This document shows positions 1 to 6,531 of a DNA stretch of 15,896 nucleotides, piece after piece. The DNA is taken from NCBI GenBank assembly GCA_049699975.1, contig JBNAWB010000071.1:1-15896 (forward strand). Reading direction: 5' to 3'. Within the stretch, counting starts at the first letter, position 1. The number at the start of each line of letters is the position of its first letter. Source of the stretch: CAZAGD01 sp049699975. Lineage in GTDB: Bacteria; Desulfobacterota; SM23-61. The translations under genes and the position numbers were made by a program. A model generated the notes under the pieces. The model did not search any database. It was not told where the DNA came from and saw nothing but the letters and a program-made list of their open reading frames with translations.

Positions 1-56
1 GGGCAAGGGTTTATTCCTGGCCGCATTTTCGGCAAGCCCTAAAGGCTTGCCCTACG
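1..56. repeat. REP-like dispersed palindromic repeat, family A, copy 1
   Basis: The stretch contains GGGCAAGGGTTTA followed by CCTGGCC and then a perfect 8-bp stem, GGCAAGCC (31-38) and GGCTTGCC (44-51), with a CTAAA loop, ending in CCTACG. The same blocks in the same order occur inverted at 6381-6446. A further shared 13-mer, GCCATCCAGGGCA, lies at 82-94 here and in the second copy. Intergenic, palindromic and repeated, it behaves like a REP/BIME-type element. It may be cut by the window edge. Confidence 0.55.
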
Positions 57-283
57 TTTTATCCTTAATCACGAAAGGACCGCCATCCAGGGCATACTTT
101 CTTACTTTTAGCAAATTAGAGTAGGAGTTGCTTAACCAAATTTAAAGAGCTTATAACAACCCCACTCTTCAGTGATGAAGTACAAAATTTCAGAAAGCCT
201 GCGCAGCGGCGATAAAATTTAGGCAAAGGGAAAAGGGAAATGTTAAGTATTTCCAGACGTCCGAAAAAAATTCGCTGGTCAAA
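57..283. other. Intergenic stretch without a recognisable gene
   Basis: I see no coding region with a credible start and ribosome binding site here. One imperfect stem is visible: GAGTAGGAGTTG at 119-130 against CAACCCCACTC at 157-167, with a 26-nt loop. It has no T-run and is not a convincing terminator. The rest is AT-rich and unassigned. Confidence 0.4.
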
Positions 284-431
284 TTATTAATGAGAGCAAA
301 TTATGTTTTACACCATAACCGAGGGGTTGTTGATAGAAGTCCAGCCTCGAGGTAATCTTAAAGCGAGATGGCCACGCCCTTCGGGCTCGCCATGACCAAG
401 CATGTAAAATGTTTAATGCTCTCATTAATAA
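284..431. mobile_element. Candidate MITE-like element with 15-bp terminal inverted repeats
   Basis: TTATTAATGAGAGCA at 284-298 is perfectly inverted at 417-431. Similarity continues inward less perfectly, with a TTTTACA block in each arm. The 148-bp element has no coding capacity, as expected of a non-autonomous miniature element. If the ends are read as TTAATGAGAGCA, both are flanked by TA, which would fit IS630/mariner-type insertion. TA is self-complementary, so this cannot be separated from a longer inverted repeat. A family-B REP sequence lies inside. The alternative is a chance or structural palindrome; other copies would be needed to settle it. Confidence 0.4.
363..397 (-). repeat. REP-like repeat, family B, copy 1
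   Basis: On the minus strand this reads GGTCATGGCGAGCCCGAAGG, then GCGTGGCCATCTCGC. The GTCATNGCGAG head and the ATCTCG tail are shared with 2081-2118, and the head also with 15763-15816. GTCAT-GCGAG...ATCTC repeats of this style are common intergenic elements in many bacterial genomes (from memory). It sits inside the candidate MITE at 284-431. Confidence 0.5.
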
Positions 432-460
432 GACGGCTTTCTTTTTTGCCTGAAAGGGAA

Positions 461-1339
461 TTAGGGAGGAGATAATATACGCAAGGCCTGGGGTAAAACT
501 TGAAAAGTTTCTGGTGTAGAGCCCATAATCTCTCCATCGCCATGATACTTACATGGCGGCCAAGAGGCCACGGAGATTTTAGAGGTAGATAAATGCTGAG
601 CTTGGGGAATGCATTTTATTCCCCCAAAAGGAAGGAGAAAAGCCTTCGGCAGGATTTTGTTTTTGGGTATATTGGGAATTAAAGACATATGCATTAAACC
701 ATCGGCATATTGCACATGGGCCGGAATTTTAACACACCAGGCATATTGGTTCATTTTGGATAATATAATCTGCCACGCCGGTCCTTGGTAATGCCAATTA
801 TCCGTGGTTAGGGAAAATATTGGTAAAGAGTAATTAAGAAATTCTACCATGATAGCTGGAAGAAAGGGAAAAATTCCTCGCCAGTAGCGTCTCCAGGAGA
901 GAACTCTTTCGATGACTGCCACATCAAATCCTAAACCAGCCGAACCGCCAATATATCCTCCAGATTTAGTAACAATTAAGTCCACCAACTTTGGCTGGCC
1001 GTGAGTCAACAACTGTAAGGCCAAATTTAGATTTAAAGGAATGCGCCAATGGCGGGCCAAATCATTTGCGGTGCCCAGGGGTAAAATGGCTAAAATAGCT
1101 GGTTTATATGCGAGAGCTGGCAGCAAGGAGTGAATAGTTCCATCTCCCCCACAAGCCAAAATAATTTCCTTTCCCTTTTCCAGAGCCTGAAAAGCTAACC
1201 GGAGAGCCTCTTGAGGCTGATTAGAAATAGCAATTTCTACCGCCAGCCCAAGATTTTTCAAATTCCTTTTAATCAGCGGAAATAGTTTTTCACCCTCTCT
1301 TTTTCCGGCCTGGGGGTTGATGATAACTTGGATGGACAA
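461..1339 (-). CDS. YegS/BmrU-family lipid kinase (diacylglycerol kinase catalytic domain)
   Basis: The 292-residue protein is the usual length for bacterial lipid kinases of the DAGK_cat family, which phosphorylate diacylglycerol or related lipids with ATP at the membrane surface. It opens with the strand IQVIINPQAG, carries the nucleotide-binding GGDGT at residues 64-68, and has PLGTANDLAR at 88-97, the second family signature. Further on, GGSAGLGFD (131-139) matches the glycine-rich part of the C-terminal beta domain. The start codon is TTG, preceded by GAGAGAAAA; no better ATG lies nearby and the conserved N-terminus begins at once. It stands alone, with repeat-rich intergenic DNA on both sides. 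The substrate cannot be told from sequence: diacylglycerol, phosphatidylglycerol, sphingoid lipids and undecaprenol-like lipids are all possible for relatives. Confidence 0.9.
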   Translation of the reverse strand: MSIQVIINPQAGKREGEKLFPLIKRNLKNLGLAVEIAISNQPQEALRLAFQALEKGKEIILACGGDGTIHSLLPALAYKPAILAILPLGTANDLARHWRIPLNLNLALQLLTHGQPKLVDLIVTKSGGYIGGSAGLGFDVAVIERVLSWRRYWRGIFPFLPAIMVEFLNYSLPIFSLTTDNWHYQGPAWQIILSKMNQYAWCVKIPAHVQYADGLMHMSLIPNIPKNKILPKAFLLPFGGIKCIPQAQHLSTSKISVASWPPCKYHGDGEIMGSTPETFQVLPQALRILSPP

Positions 1340-1360
1340 TTTTCTCTCGATTGATCATTT

Positions 1361-1428
1361 GCCCAAAGCAGAGCCTTTTTATTTCATCTGCTTTGTCCAG
1401 CGCAGAATTTAAGAGCGCTTCTTTGGGC
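1361..1428. repeat. Nested inverted repeats upstream of the lipid kinase gene
   Basis: CAAAGCAGA (1364-1372) pairs perfectly with TCTGCTTTG (1387-1395), leaving a 14-nt loop. The outer GCCCAAAG (1361-1368) also pairs with CTTTGGGC (1421-1428), so two mutually exclusive stems are possible. No T-run follows on either strand, so a simple terminator is unlikely. The position, 22 nt or more upstream of the TTG start on the minus strand, would allow a leader role, but a degenerate repeat is equally likely. Confidence 0.35.
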
Positions 1429-1563
1429 GCGCCTTGAGGTAATCTTTAGGACGGAGAACAAGATGATAAAAAAGGCTGCCGCTTATTACCAAAAAAAATT
1501 CAATCACGCGTTCTTTAAAATTTGAACCCACGAACTCCACTTTACCTTTCCTGTTTTAAAACT

Positions 1564-1764
1564 TTATTTTTTTAGAGCGTAAGTAACAAAACGCCCCTTT
1601 TTTTCTATAACCAATTTATCTTCCCGAGCCAGCCAGCCAATAGCCTGCAGAATTAAATTGGGATCAGCTTTCACGCCCTTTTTTATTTGGTTGAGATTAG
1701 CCTCTCCCGCTTCGTCCAAAAAATGCCATACTTTTCCAGCTGTCTCTCCGATGGCGTTAATCAT
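1564..1764 (-). CDS. Small winged helix-turn-helix protein (DUF2582-like)
   Basis: The 66-residue protein resembles the short winged-helix family annotated as DUF2582, whose cellular role is not established. The pattern is three helices, residues about 3-17, 23-30 (LNQIKKGV) and 34-46 (PNLILQAIGWLARE), followed by a beta wing, KLVIEKKGRFVTYAL. That is a complete minimal wHTH fold with no effector domain. The start is firm: ATG with AAAGGAGG eight bases upstream. It is monocistronic as far as can be seen. A perfect AATTATAATT palindrome and an 8-bp hairpin lie just upstream and could be sites for autoregulation, which is inference. DNA binding is likely from the fold, but protein interaction cannot be excluded. 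Confidence 0.8.
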   Translation of the reverse strand: MINAIGETAGKVWHFLDEAGEANLNQIKKGVKADPNLILQAIGWLAREDKLVIEKKGRFVTYALKK

Positions 1765-1815
1765 GACTTCCTCCTTTCATAATTATAATTATTTTTCCTA
1801 AAAAAGGAAAAAATT
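1765..1815 (-). promoter_or_regulatory. AT-rich leader/promoter region of the winged-helix gene
   Basis: AATTATAATT at 1781-1790 is a perfect 10-bp palindrome and supplies a TATAAT-like -10 on the minus strand. No convincing -35 hexamer lies 16-18 bp further up. TTTTTCCT (1792-1799) is perfectly inverted at 1805-1812 with a 5-nt loop, placing a second dyad where a -35 would be. The arrangement fits an operator overlapping a weak promoter, but the base composition makes chance dyads likely. Confidence 0.3.
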
Positions 1816-2080
1816 TAAATAATGACCATCACTTTATCTTACCCTCTTTTTCAATTTTTTTACAGCTCCTGATGGTAATCCGTCACTGAAAAGGGGATGG
1901 TTTATTGGTGAACCCATTTCTATTTTTACCCGCACCCCCGCCCCAAGGAGTAAGCTTGGATATTTCACAGGGCAAGCATTCTCTCCGGGGAGATTGGGTA
2001 ACTATCCCTTTTTCTTCATAGCTAGCGCGCCCGCAATTTTTTTAGGAGAGCTTAACCAGCTCTTTATTTCCCATCCATTA
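1816..2080. other. Intergenic stretch, no gene recognised
   Basis: This is the bulk of the 431-bp gap between the winged-helix gene and the thioesterase gene. Neither strand offers a coding region with a plausible ribosome binding site. A small dyad, TCTCC-GG-GGAGA, lies near 1993-2004. Nothing else stands out. Confidence 0.4.
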
Positions 2081-2118
2081 CGAGATCGCCGCGGTCGCTA
2101 CGCTCCCTCGCGATGACC
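2081..2118 (-). repeat. REP-like repeat, family B, copy 2
   Basis: On the minus strand it reads GGTCATCGCGAGGGAGCG, then TAGCGACCGCGGCGATCTCG. It shares the GTCATNGCGAG head and ATCTCG end with 363-397. Its GTCATCGCGAGGGAGCGTAG part is also found inverted at the right half of 15763-15816. It lies downstream of the acyl-CoA operon. Confidence 0.5.
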
Positions 2119-2152
2119 TTATGCCCACCATCTTGCTGATTTAATAAACCTA

Positions 2153-2181
2153 CCCTTCAGTGAGGCATTACCTCCTGAGGG
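2153..2181 (-). terminator. Possible transcript-end hairpin of the acyl-CoA operon
   Basis: Just past the thioesterase stop codon, GAGG (2162-2165) pairs with CCTC (2171-2174). The stem continues as CAG/CTG and CCCT/AGGG with single-base bulges, giving roughly 11 paired positions. The position suits an operon end. A proper U-run is missing on the minus strand (the sequence that follows is TAGGTTTATTAAA), so it may only protect a 3' end. Confidence 0.35.
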
Positions 2182-2195
2182 ATTATAAATCGCCA

Positions 2196-2606
2196 TTAAA
2201 AGTCTCGATTAGTGACGAACATGGAAGCAGTGGCTTCAGCCGCCAAAGTTCCGTCTTCCAGTTCAGCACGGGCATATGTCTCGATTATTTTGCGCGTCTT
2301 TTTCTTAATTTCCCCGGTAATATAGATTTTTTCTCCAGTATGAATTGTGCGCTTAATGCGCATTTCCATTTTGGCGGTCATCCCTTTAATACCTTGGAAG
2401 TAGAGCACATAGCCAAATGCTTCATCCAAGCAGAGGGCTAACAGTCCGCCATGAAAAACATTATTCCAGCTCTGGTGATAAGGTCCGGGCGTAAATTCAG
2501 CTTTAGCTTTTCCGTTTTCATAGACGAAGGCCAATTTTAAGCCAATAGGGTTGTCTTTGCCGCAGGCAAAGCACATATTATATTTATCTTTGGCAGCAAT
2601 CTCCAT
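2196..2606 (-). CDS. PaaI/YbgC-like hotdog-fold thioesterase
   Basis: The 136-residue protein has the length and pattern of single-domain hotdog acyl-CoA thioesterases of the PaaI type, which hydrolyse acyl-CoA to free acid and CoA. MCFACGKDNPIGLKL at residues 11-25 is the CxxCG...NPxGL opening seen in many members. FHGGLLALCLDEAFGY at 51-66 is the hotdog helix, with HGG and D61 where family members place the catalytic acid. The start is ATG with AAGGAG five bases upstream. As last gene of the acyl-CoA cluster it probably relieves CoA trapping or cleaves a pathway intermediate, which is inference from position. The chain length of its substrate is not predictable. Confidence 0.88.
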   Translation of the reverse strand: MEIAAKDKYNMCFACGKDNPIGLKLAFVYENGKAKAEFTPGPYHQSWNNVFHGGLLALCLDEAFGYVLYFQGIKGMTAKMEMRIKRTIHTGEKIYITGEIKKKTRKIIETYARAELEDGTLAAEATASMFVTNRDF

Positions 2607-2676
2607 TTCTGCTCCTTAAAATTTTTTAGAATTTTTAGTCTCGGCAAAGTAGGGCGCACCTCCCCCAGTTTATTTT

Positions 2677-3693
2677 TTATCTGCCGGTGGGTTTCTTGGG
2701 GATACGCCCGGTGCGGATACATTCGGAACGCAAACGCCTGCCTAATATGCGCTCCATAACCGTGCCCAGTTCTAACACTCGATCAACATCGACTCCTGTA
2801 TCTATGCCCATTTCATCCATCATCACCACCATGTCTTCTGTAGAAACTAATCCCACTATATTGGGATCAGCATAGTAATATTTACCAGTTCCCGGAACTG
2901 GGCAATCATCCACGAAATTAGCAGGCTGTCCGCCGATACCTCCCAAAGTAGATTCAAAATGGGTTATACCTGCCTGCAAAGCGGCCAAGACATTGGCCAA
3001 TCCCCAGCCCCGCGTTACATGGAAATGAGCCACGTGTAGATCAGGGTTGGGAATTTCATCAAGGATCATAGAGAAATATTCATAAACTTTATGCGGTGGA
3101 GCGGAACCATCGTGATCGGCGTGTTCAATATCATCTGCTCCCAGATCAAGAAAACGTTTGGTAAATTCTACAGCCCTTTTTAAATCTGTGGGCCCTTCAA
3201 TTGGGCAGCCCCAAATAGTGGAAACCGTACCGCAAACTTTGATGCCGTTTTCATGGGCTTTCTTGATATATTGAGCGCACATCCGCCAATATTCTTCCAG
3301 AGAAGTTCCAGAATTACGGCGGTGATGGGATTCACTGGTAGAAACCATAAATAATATTCTATCTGGGCCCCATCCCTTTTGCCGGGCTTCAAAAGCGCGC
3401 TCCGCAGCTCTTTCGCGGATGGTGACGGCAGTTAATTCCACATCTTTTAGCTTGTCTTTGATTAACTTGCTGTTATGGATGGCTTGCAAAAGCTGATCAG
3501 CATCAGCAAATTGGGGCATACCCACTGGGCTACCGAGGTTGGTGACTTCTAAACGTTTGAAGCCAGCTAAAATTAGTTGTTCCACTACCCAAAGTTTAGC
3601 CCGGGTAGAGATGGTTTTTTCTTCATGTTGAAACCCGTCGCGCACCGTAATATCTCCCAAGACAACTTTTTTAGGATATTGCATTATGGCCAT
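2677..3693 (-). CDS. HMG-CoA lyase-like / pyruvate carboxyltransferase-type TIM-barrel enzyme
   Basis: This DRE-TIM metallolyase-superfamily protein is 338 residues from the chosen ATG. That start has AGGGGGA six bases upstream; a longer reading frame from 3771 would overlap the hydratase gene and lacks a better site. Residues 13-23, GDITVRDGFQH, carry the RDG signature, and GCPIEG (162-167) matches the GCPYEG loop of HMG-CoA lyases. The HxH metal ligands are at 223 and 225 (HFH), but the usual HDT reads HVT. The lyase signature GLGGCP is replaced by GGIGGQP, so the cysteine of genuine HMG-CoA lyases (Cys266 in human) is a glutamine at 256. Metal-dependent aldol cleavage or condensation of an acyl-CoA is likely. 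HMG-CoA as substrate is doubtful. It is third in the cluster, 62 bp after the hydratase. Confidence 0.85.
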   Translation of the reverse strand: MAIMQYPKKVVLGDITVRDGFQHEEKTISTRAKLWVVEQLILAGFKRLEVTNLGSPVGMPQFADADQLLQAIHNSKLIKDKLKDVELTAVTIRERAAERAFEARQKGWGPDRILFMVSTSESHHRRNSGTSLEEYWRMCAQYIKKAHENGIKVCGTVSTIWGCPIEGPTDLKRAVEFTKRFLDLGADDIEHADHDGSAPPHKVYEYFSMILDEIPNPDLHVAHFHVTRGWGLANVLAALQAGITHFESTLGGIGGQPANFVDDCPVPGTGKYYYADPNIVGLVSTEDMVVMMDEMGIDTGVDVDRVLELGTVMERILGRRLRSECIRTGRIPKKPTGR

Positions 3694-3755
3694 TTCTCTT
3701 CCCCCTAATTTTTTAGGTTTCTGGCGAGCAAAATAAGCATGCTGCCTAAGTATAT

Positions 3756-4532
3756 TCAACGCCCTTGCCATTGAGGAGGTCTTTTTTCATTGAAAGCCCT
3801 AATTCCTTCCTGTCTATCTTCAGTTACCAAATTGACATTGAAAGCCTCATTTTCTATTTCCATACCGGTGTGGAGATCAACGCTCAGCCCCAATTCAATA
3901 GCCTTTTTGGCCTGGCGTACAGCAAGCGGAGCATTAGCACATATTTCGGAAGCTAATTTGCGGACTTCTTCTTCCACTTGCGCTGTTGGCACAACTTTAT
4001 TGACTATGCCTAAAGATAAAGCCTCCTGAGCGCTGATTCTTTTGCCAGTAAAGATAATCTCTTTGGCCCGATTGGGTCCGATGAGGCGGGGCAATAATTG
4101 CGTCCCGCCGTTCCCCGGAATTAAACCTACCCGTACTTCGGGGAGGCCAAATTGCGCGTTTTCCCCGGCAATAATAATATCTGCGGCCAGGGCTAATTCA
4201 AATCCACCACCCAAAGCAAAACCTTTTACTCCAGCAATAAGAGGTTGTGGCAGATTTTTAACTGCCGCGGAGGCTCTCCTGAAAAGTATCCTTTGTTGCG
4301 CAATTTGCTCAGTTGTCATGTTTTTCCTTTCTTTAAGATCAGCACCCACGCCGAAAGATTTTTCCGATGTAGAAGTTAATCCGACTACCCAAATATCTCT
4401 TTGCCCAGCCACTTCTTGAAAAGTGGCTAAAATATCTTTAGCCATCTGGGTATTTAGGGCGTTCATGGCTTCGGGGCGATTTAGTTTTATCCATAAGAAG
4501 CGGTCTTGTTTTTCTAAGATAATGGTTTCCAT
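3756..4532 (-). CDS. Enoyl-CoA hydratase/isomerase (crotonase), AUH/methylglutaconyl-CoA hydratase-like
   Basis: This 258-residue crotonase hydrates 2-enoyl-CoA thioesters in the cytoplasm. The CoA/oxyanion-hole segments are GVGADLKERKNM (61-72) and GFALGGGFELALAAD (104-118). Both catalytic glutamates are present, E112 in GGGFE and E132 in GLPEVRVG, followed by IPGNGGTQ. The ADLKERKNM segment and the C-terminal TEDRQEGIRAFNEKRPPQW closely resemble human AUH, a methylglutaconyl-CoA hydratase, from memory of that sequence. The ATG at 4532 has AAAGGAG seven bases upstream and is preferred over one eight codons earlier. It lies 30 bp after the dehydrogenase stop, so the two are co-transcribed. 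A general short-chain crotonase is the alternative. Confidence 0.92.
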   Translation of the reverse strand: METIILEKQDRFLWIKLNRPEAMNALNTQMAKDILATFQEVAGQRDIWVVGLTSTSEKSFGVGADLKERKNMTTEQIAQQRILFRRASAAVKNLPQPLIAGVKGFALGGGFELALAADIIIAGENAQFGLPEVRVGLIPGNGGTQLLPRLIGPNRAKEIIFTGKRISAQEALSLGIVNKVVPTAQVEEEVRKLASEICANAPLAVRQAKKAIELGLSVDLHTGMEIENEAFNVNLVTEDRQEGIRAFNEKRPPQWQGR

Positions 4533-4562
4533 AGTTCTTCTCCTTTCGAAAATCAAATCAGC

Positions 4563-5744
4563 TTAGCTGAGATCGCGAAAATCACTGGGAACCTTTAGTC
4601 GTGGTCGATTGGCCTTTTTAATTCCTAAGGCATCATCTGCAATGAGCAGACGCATAATGTTAGCTGTGCCCTCCCCAACCTGATAAAGCTTAGAATCTCG
4701 ATAATATTTCTCCACCGGAAGTTCTAAAGAATAACCCATTCCCCCATGAATTTCCATGGCCCATCCTGCAGCGCGGACAGCTGCTTCCCCGGCAAAATAT
4801 TTGGCTATGGCGATTTCTCTGGTAAAAGGCCGTCCTTGGTCATTTAGCCAGGCGCCGCGGCGAACTAAAAACCGAGCGGCTTCCGTATAAGTGACCATAT
4901 CGGCGATAATTTGTTTCACCATCTGATAGTCCCGAATCGGTCGGCCAAACTGGATTCGTTCATTGGCATATTTAATAGAGGCATTTAGGCAAGCCTGGCA
5001 AATGCCTACAGCTCCGCTGCCCACACTGATGCGCCCCCGATCTAAAGCAGTCATGGCTACTTTAAACCCTCCGCCCCATTCACCCAAAAGATTTTCTTTG
5101 GGAGCAACCACATCTTCCAAAAAAATCTCGGCAATGGGAGAAGCTTTATCTCCTAATTTAGGAATTTCTCGCGCCTGCCAGCCGGGTTGATTGGTTTCGA
5201 CGACAATAGCGCAAAGGCCATTATGCTTCAGAGATTTATCAAAAGTGCAATAGACCACTGCATAATCGGCGACCGTTCCGTTAGAGATCCAGGTTTTGGT
5301 GCCGTTAATTAGAAAATAATCTCCTTTGTCAATCACCTTGGTTTCGATGGCCGCAATATCCGAGCCGGCATTTGGCTCGGAAAAACACGTGCACCCCAAT
5401 TTTTCAGCTGAGACTAAAGGTTTGACGTATTTTTTGCGCGCAGAATCACAGCCCCATTCCATTATAGTATAAGGAACAGTCATAGCTTGCAGATTAAAAA
5501 GAGCTCGCAATCCAGAGTCGTAAGTAGAAATTTGCTCACACACTACAGCATGGGCCAAAAAGCCGGCATCTGATCCGCCCATGCCCAGGGGAAAGGCACA
5601 GCCAAAGAGGCCGACTTCGCCCATTTTACGCACTAATTCCCGGTTAAATTCTTCCTTTTTTAGGTTAGGAACAATTTCTTTTTCCGCAAAATTTCGGGCG
5701 ACCTGTTCCATGGCCGCCTGTTCGGGGGTTAGATCAAAGTTCAT
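4563..5744 (-). CDS. Acyl-CoA dehydrogenase (FAD-dependent), cluster copy
   Basis: This 393-residue flavoprotein oxidises acyl-CoA to 2-enoyl-CoA, passing electrons to ETF or a similar carrier. Landmarks are the FAD/substrate loop CFSEPNAGSD (120-129), TWISNGTVADYAVV (151-164), QFGRPIRDYQ (265-274), MEIHGGMGYS (330-339) and the C-terminal GEGTANI with E358 at the short-chain-type catalytic base position. The start is ATG with AAAGGAG eight bases upstream; a GTG three codons earlier would sit on top of that site. First of four closely spaced genes (dehydrogenase, hydratase, lyase-like, thioesterase), it probably sets the pathway entry. The substrate could be isovaleryl, glutaryl, butyryl or a branched acyl-CoA; sequence alone does not decide. 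It differs clearly from the second dehydrogenase at 6969. Confidence 0.93.
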   Translation of the reverse strand: MNFDLTPEQAAMEQVARNFAEKEIVPNLKKEEFNRELVRKMGEVGLFGCAFPLGMGGSDAGFLAHAVVCEQISTYDSGLRALFNLQAMTVPYTIMEWGCDSARKKYVKPLVSAEKLGCTCFSEPNAGSDIAAIETKVIDKGDYFLINGTKTWISNGTVADYAVVYCTFDKSLKHNGLCAIVVETNQPGWQAREIPKLGDKASPIAEIFLEDVVAPKENLLGEWGGGFKVAMTALDRGRISVGSGAVGICQACLNASIKYANERIQFGRPIRDYQMVKQIIADMVTYTEAARFLVRRGAWLNDQGRPFTREIAIAKYFAGEAAVRAAGWAMEIHGGMGYSLELPVEKYYRDSKLYQVGEGTANIMRLLIADDALGIKKANRPRLKVPSDFRDLS

Positions 5745-5894
5745 GAGTAGCACTCCTTTGCTTTTTTACTTTCCTTCTTGGTCAACCAATTTTTCCCATT
5801 AGGGTATAAGGATATTGAAGGGAGAAAAAAGGCATAAAAAAGATAGCAAAAATTTAAGAATTTTTAAAGAGCAGAATTAATTTATTTCCCAAAA

Positions 5895-6251
5895 TTAAGG
5901 GGAGAAAAGAGGTGGCGCATAAATAACTAGCACCTTGAGAGAGGATTCTTCGATGGGGGTCACTTTATGGCTTGTTCCAGGAGGAAGGTAGATGAAATCC
6001 TGTGGTCCGACCACGTAGCAGCGCCCTTCAATTTCTACTTCTGCTTTACCGGCAAGAACATAAATAGCTTGTTCTTGAATTTGGTGGGCATGGGGGTCAG
6101 CCTGACCTCCAAATTCAATTTCTCCATAAATTACTTCTATCCTTGATGATCCGTCCGCACCTGGCCCAAGTAGGCGGCGATTAGTAGTGCGCGAATGCCC
6201 AGCCGGAGAGTAGGTAGGTAAGTCAGAAAGATGGACAATGTAATTTTTCAT
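5895..6251 (-). CDS. Small single-domain cupin protein
   Basis: The 118-residue cupin has both conserved motifs. Motif 1 is GQADPHAHQIQEQAIYVLAG (residues 49-68), giving metal ligands H54, H56 and E60. Motif 2 is PPGTSH (90-95), giving H95. All four ligands are present, so a bound divalent metal is likely. Cupins of this size act as small metalloenzymes or ligand sensors, and the reaction cannot be named. The start at 6251 has GGAGGAGG eight bases upstream, better than an ATG six codons earlier. It precedes the acyl-CoA operon by 150 bp on the same strand with no clear terminator between, so read-through is plausible. Confidence 0.88.
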   Translation of the reverse strand: MKNYIVHLSDLPTYSPAGHSRTTNRRLLGPGADGSSRIEVIYGEIEFGGQADPHAHQIQEQAIYVLAGKAEVEIEGRCYVVGPQDFIYLPPGTSHKVTPIEESSLKVLVIYAPPLFSP

Positions 6252-6286
6252 TTTGATAACCTCCTCCATCTAAATAATTTCTCATA

Positions 6287-6314
6287 ATTTTATGCTTTAG
6301 CGGAAAAAAAGCAA
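6287..6314 (-). promoter_or_regulatory. Candidate sigma-A promoter for the cupin gene
   Basis: On the minus strand TTGCTT (6309-6314) is followed after 16 bp by TAAAAT (6287-6292). These match consensus at 4 and 5 of 6 positions, and transcription would begin about 30 nt before the cupin ATG. The surrounding AT-richness lowers confidence. Confidence 0.4.
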
Positions 6315-6380
6315 GGGAGATTAATTTATCCGTTTATGCTGGAGGAAAATTCAGTTTTATCTGAAAACCTACCAATTCAT

Positions 6381-6446
6381 AGGGTAAGCCTTTAGGGCTA
6401 GCCCTTGTGGTTGCCCTGGATGGCCAGGGGTAAACCCTTGCCCTAC
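6381..6446 (-). repeat. REP-like dispersed repeat, family A, copy 2
   Basis: On the minus strand it runs GTAGGGCAAGGGTTTACCCC, then TGGCCATCCAGGGCA, and ends in GCCCTAAAGGCTTACCCT. The blocks match copy 1 at 1-56 in order. Internally it can fold: CCCTGG-ATGG-CCAGGG in the middle and an imperfect GGGTAAGCC/GGCTAGCCC stem at one end. It lies 130 bp upstream of the cupin start. Confidence 0.55.
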
Positions 6447-6531
6447 ATCTTCTGATCTTTGGTCAGTTTCCTGATCAATCTCTACCTATTTCCCTCTTCT
6501 TCTCCTCTCTTTTCTAAAGAGATGCCGGGGA

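Noticed and set aside
358..543. 61-codon open frame on the minus strand
   Set aside because: It runs through a REP sequence and into the lipid kinase end, with no ribosome binding site or conserved pattern.
2160..2441. 93-codon open frame on the plus strand
   Set aside because: It is antisense to the thioesterase gene, which has the hotdog motif and a good ribosome binding site.
3694..3771. N-terminal extension of the HMG-CoA-lyase-like protein overlapping the hydratase gene
   Set aside because: The 26 extra residues lack family similarity, and the internal ATG at 3693 has a strong AGGGGGA site at the right distance.
4042..4419. 125-codon open frame on the plus strand
   Set aside because: It lies antisense within the hydratase gene, has proline/serine-rich shadow composition and no ribosome binding site.
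5780..5791. TTGGTCAACCAA dyad upstream of the acyl-CoA dehydrogenase as an operator
   Set aside because: The arms are only 5 bp, there is no clear promoter around it and no second copy.
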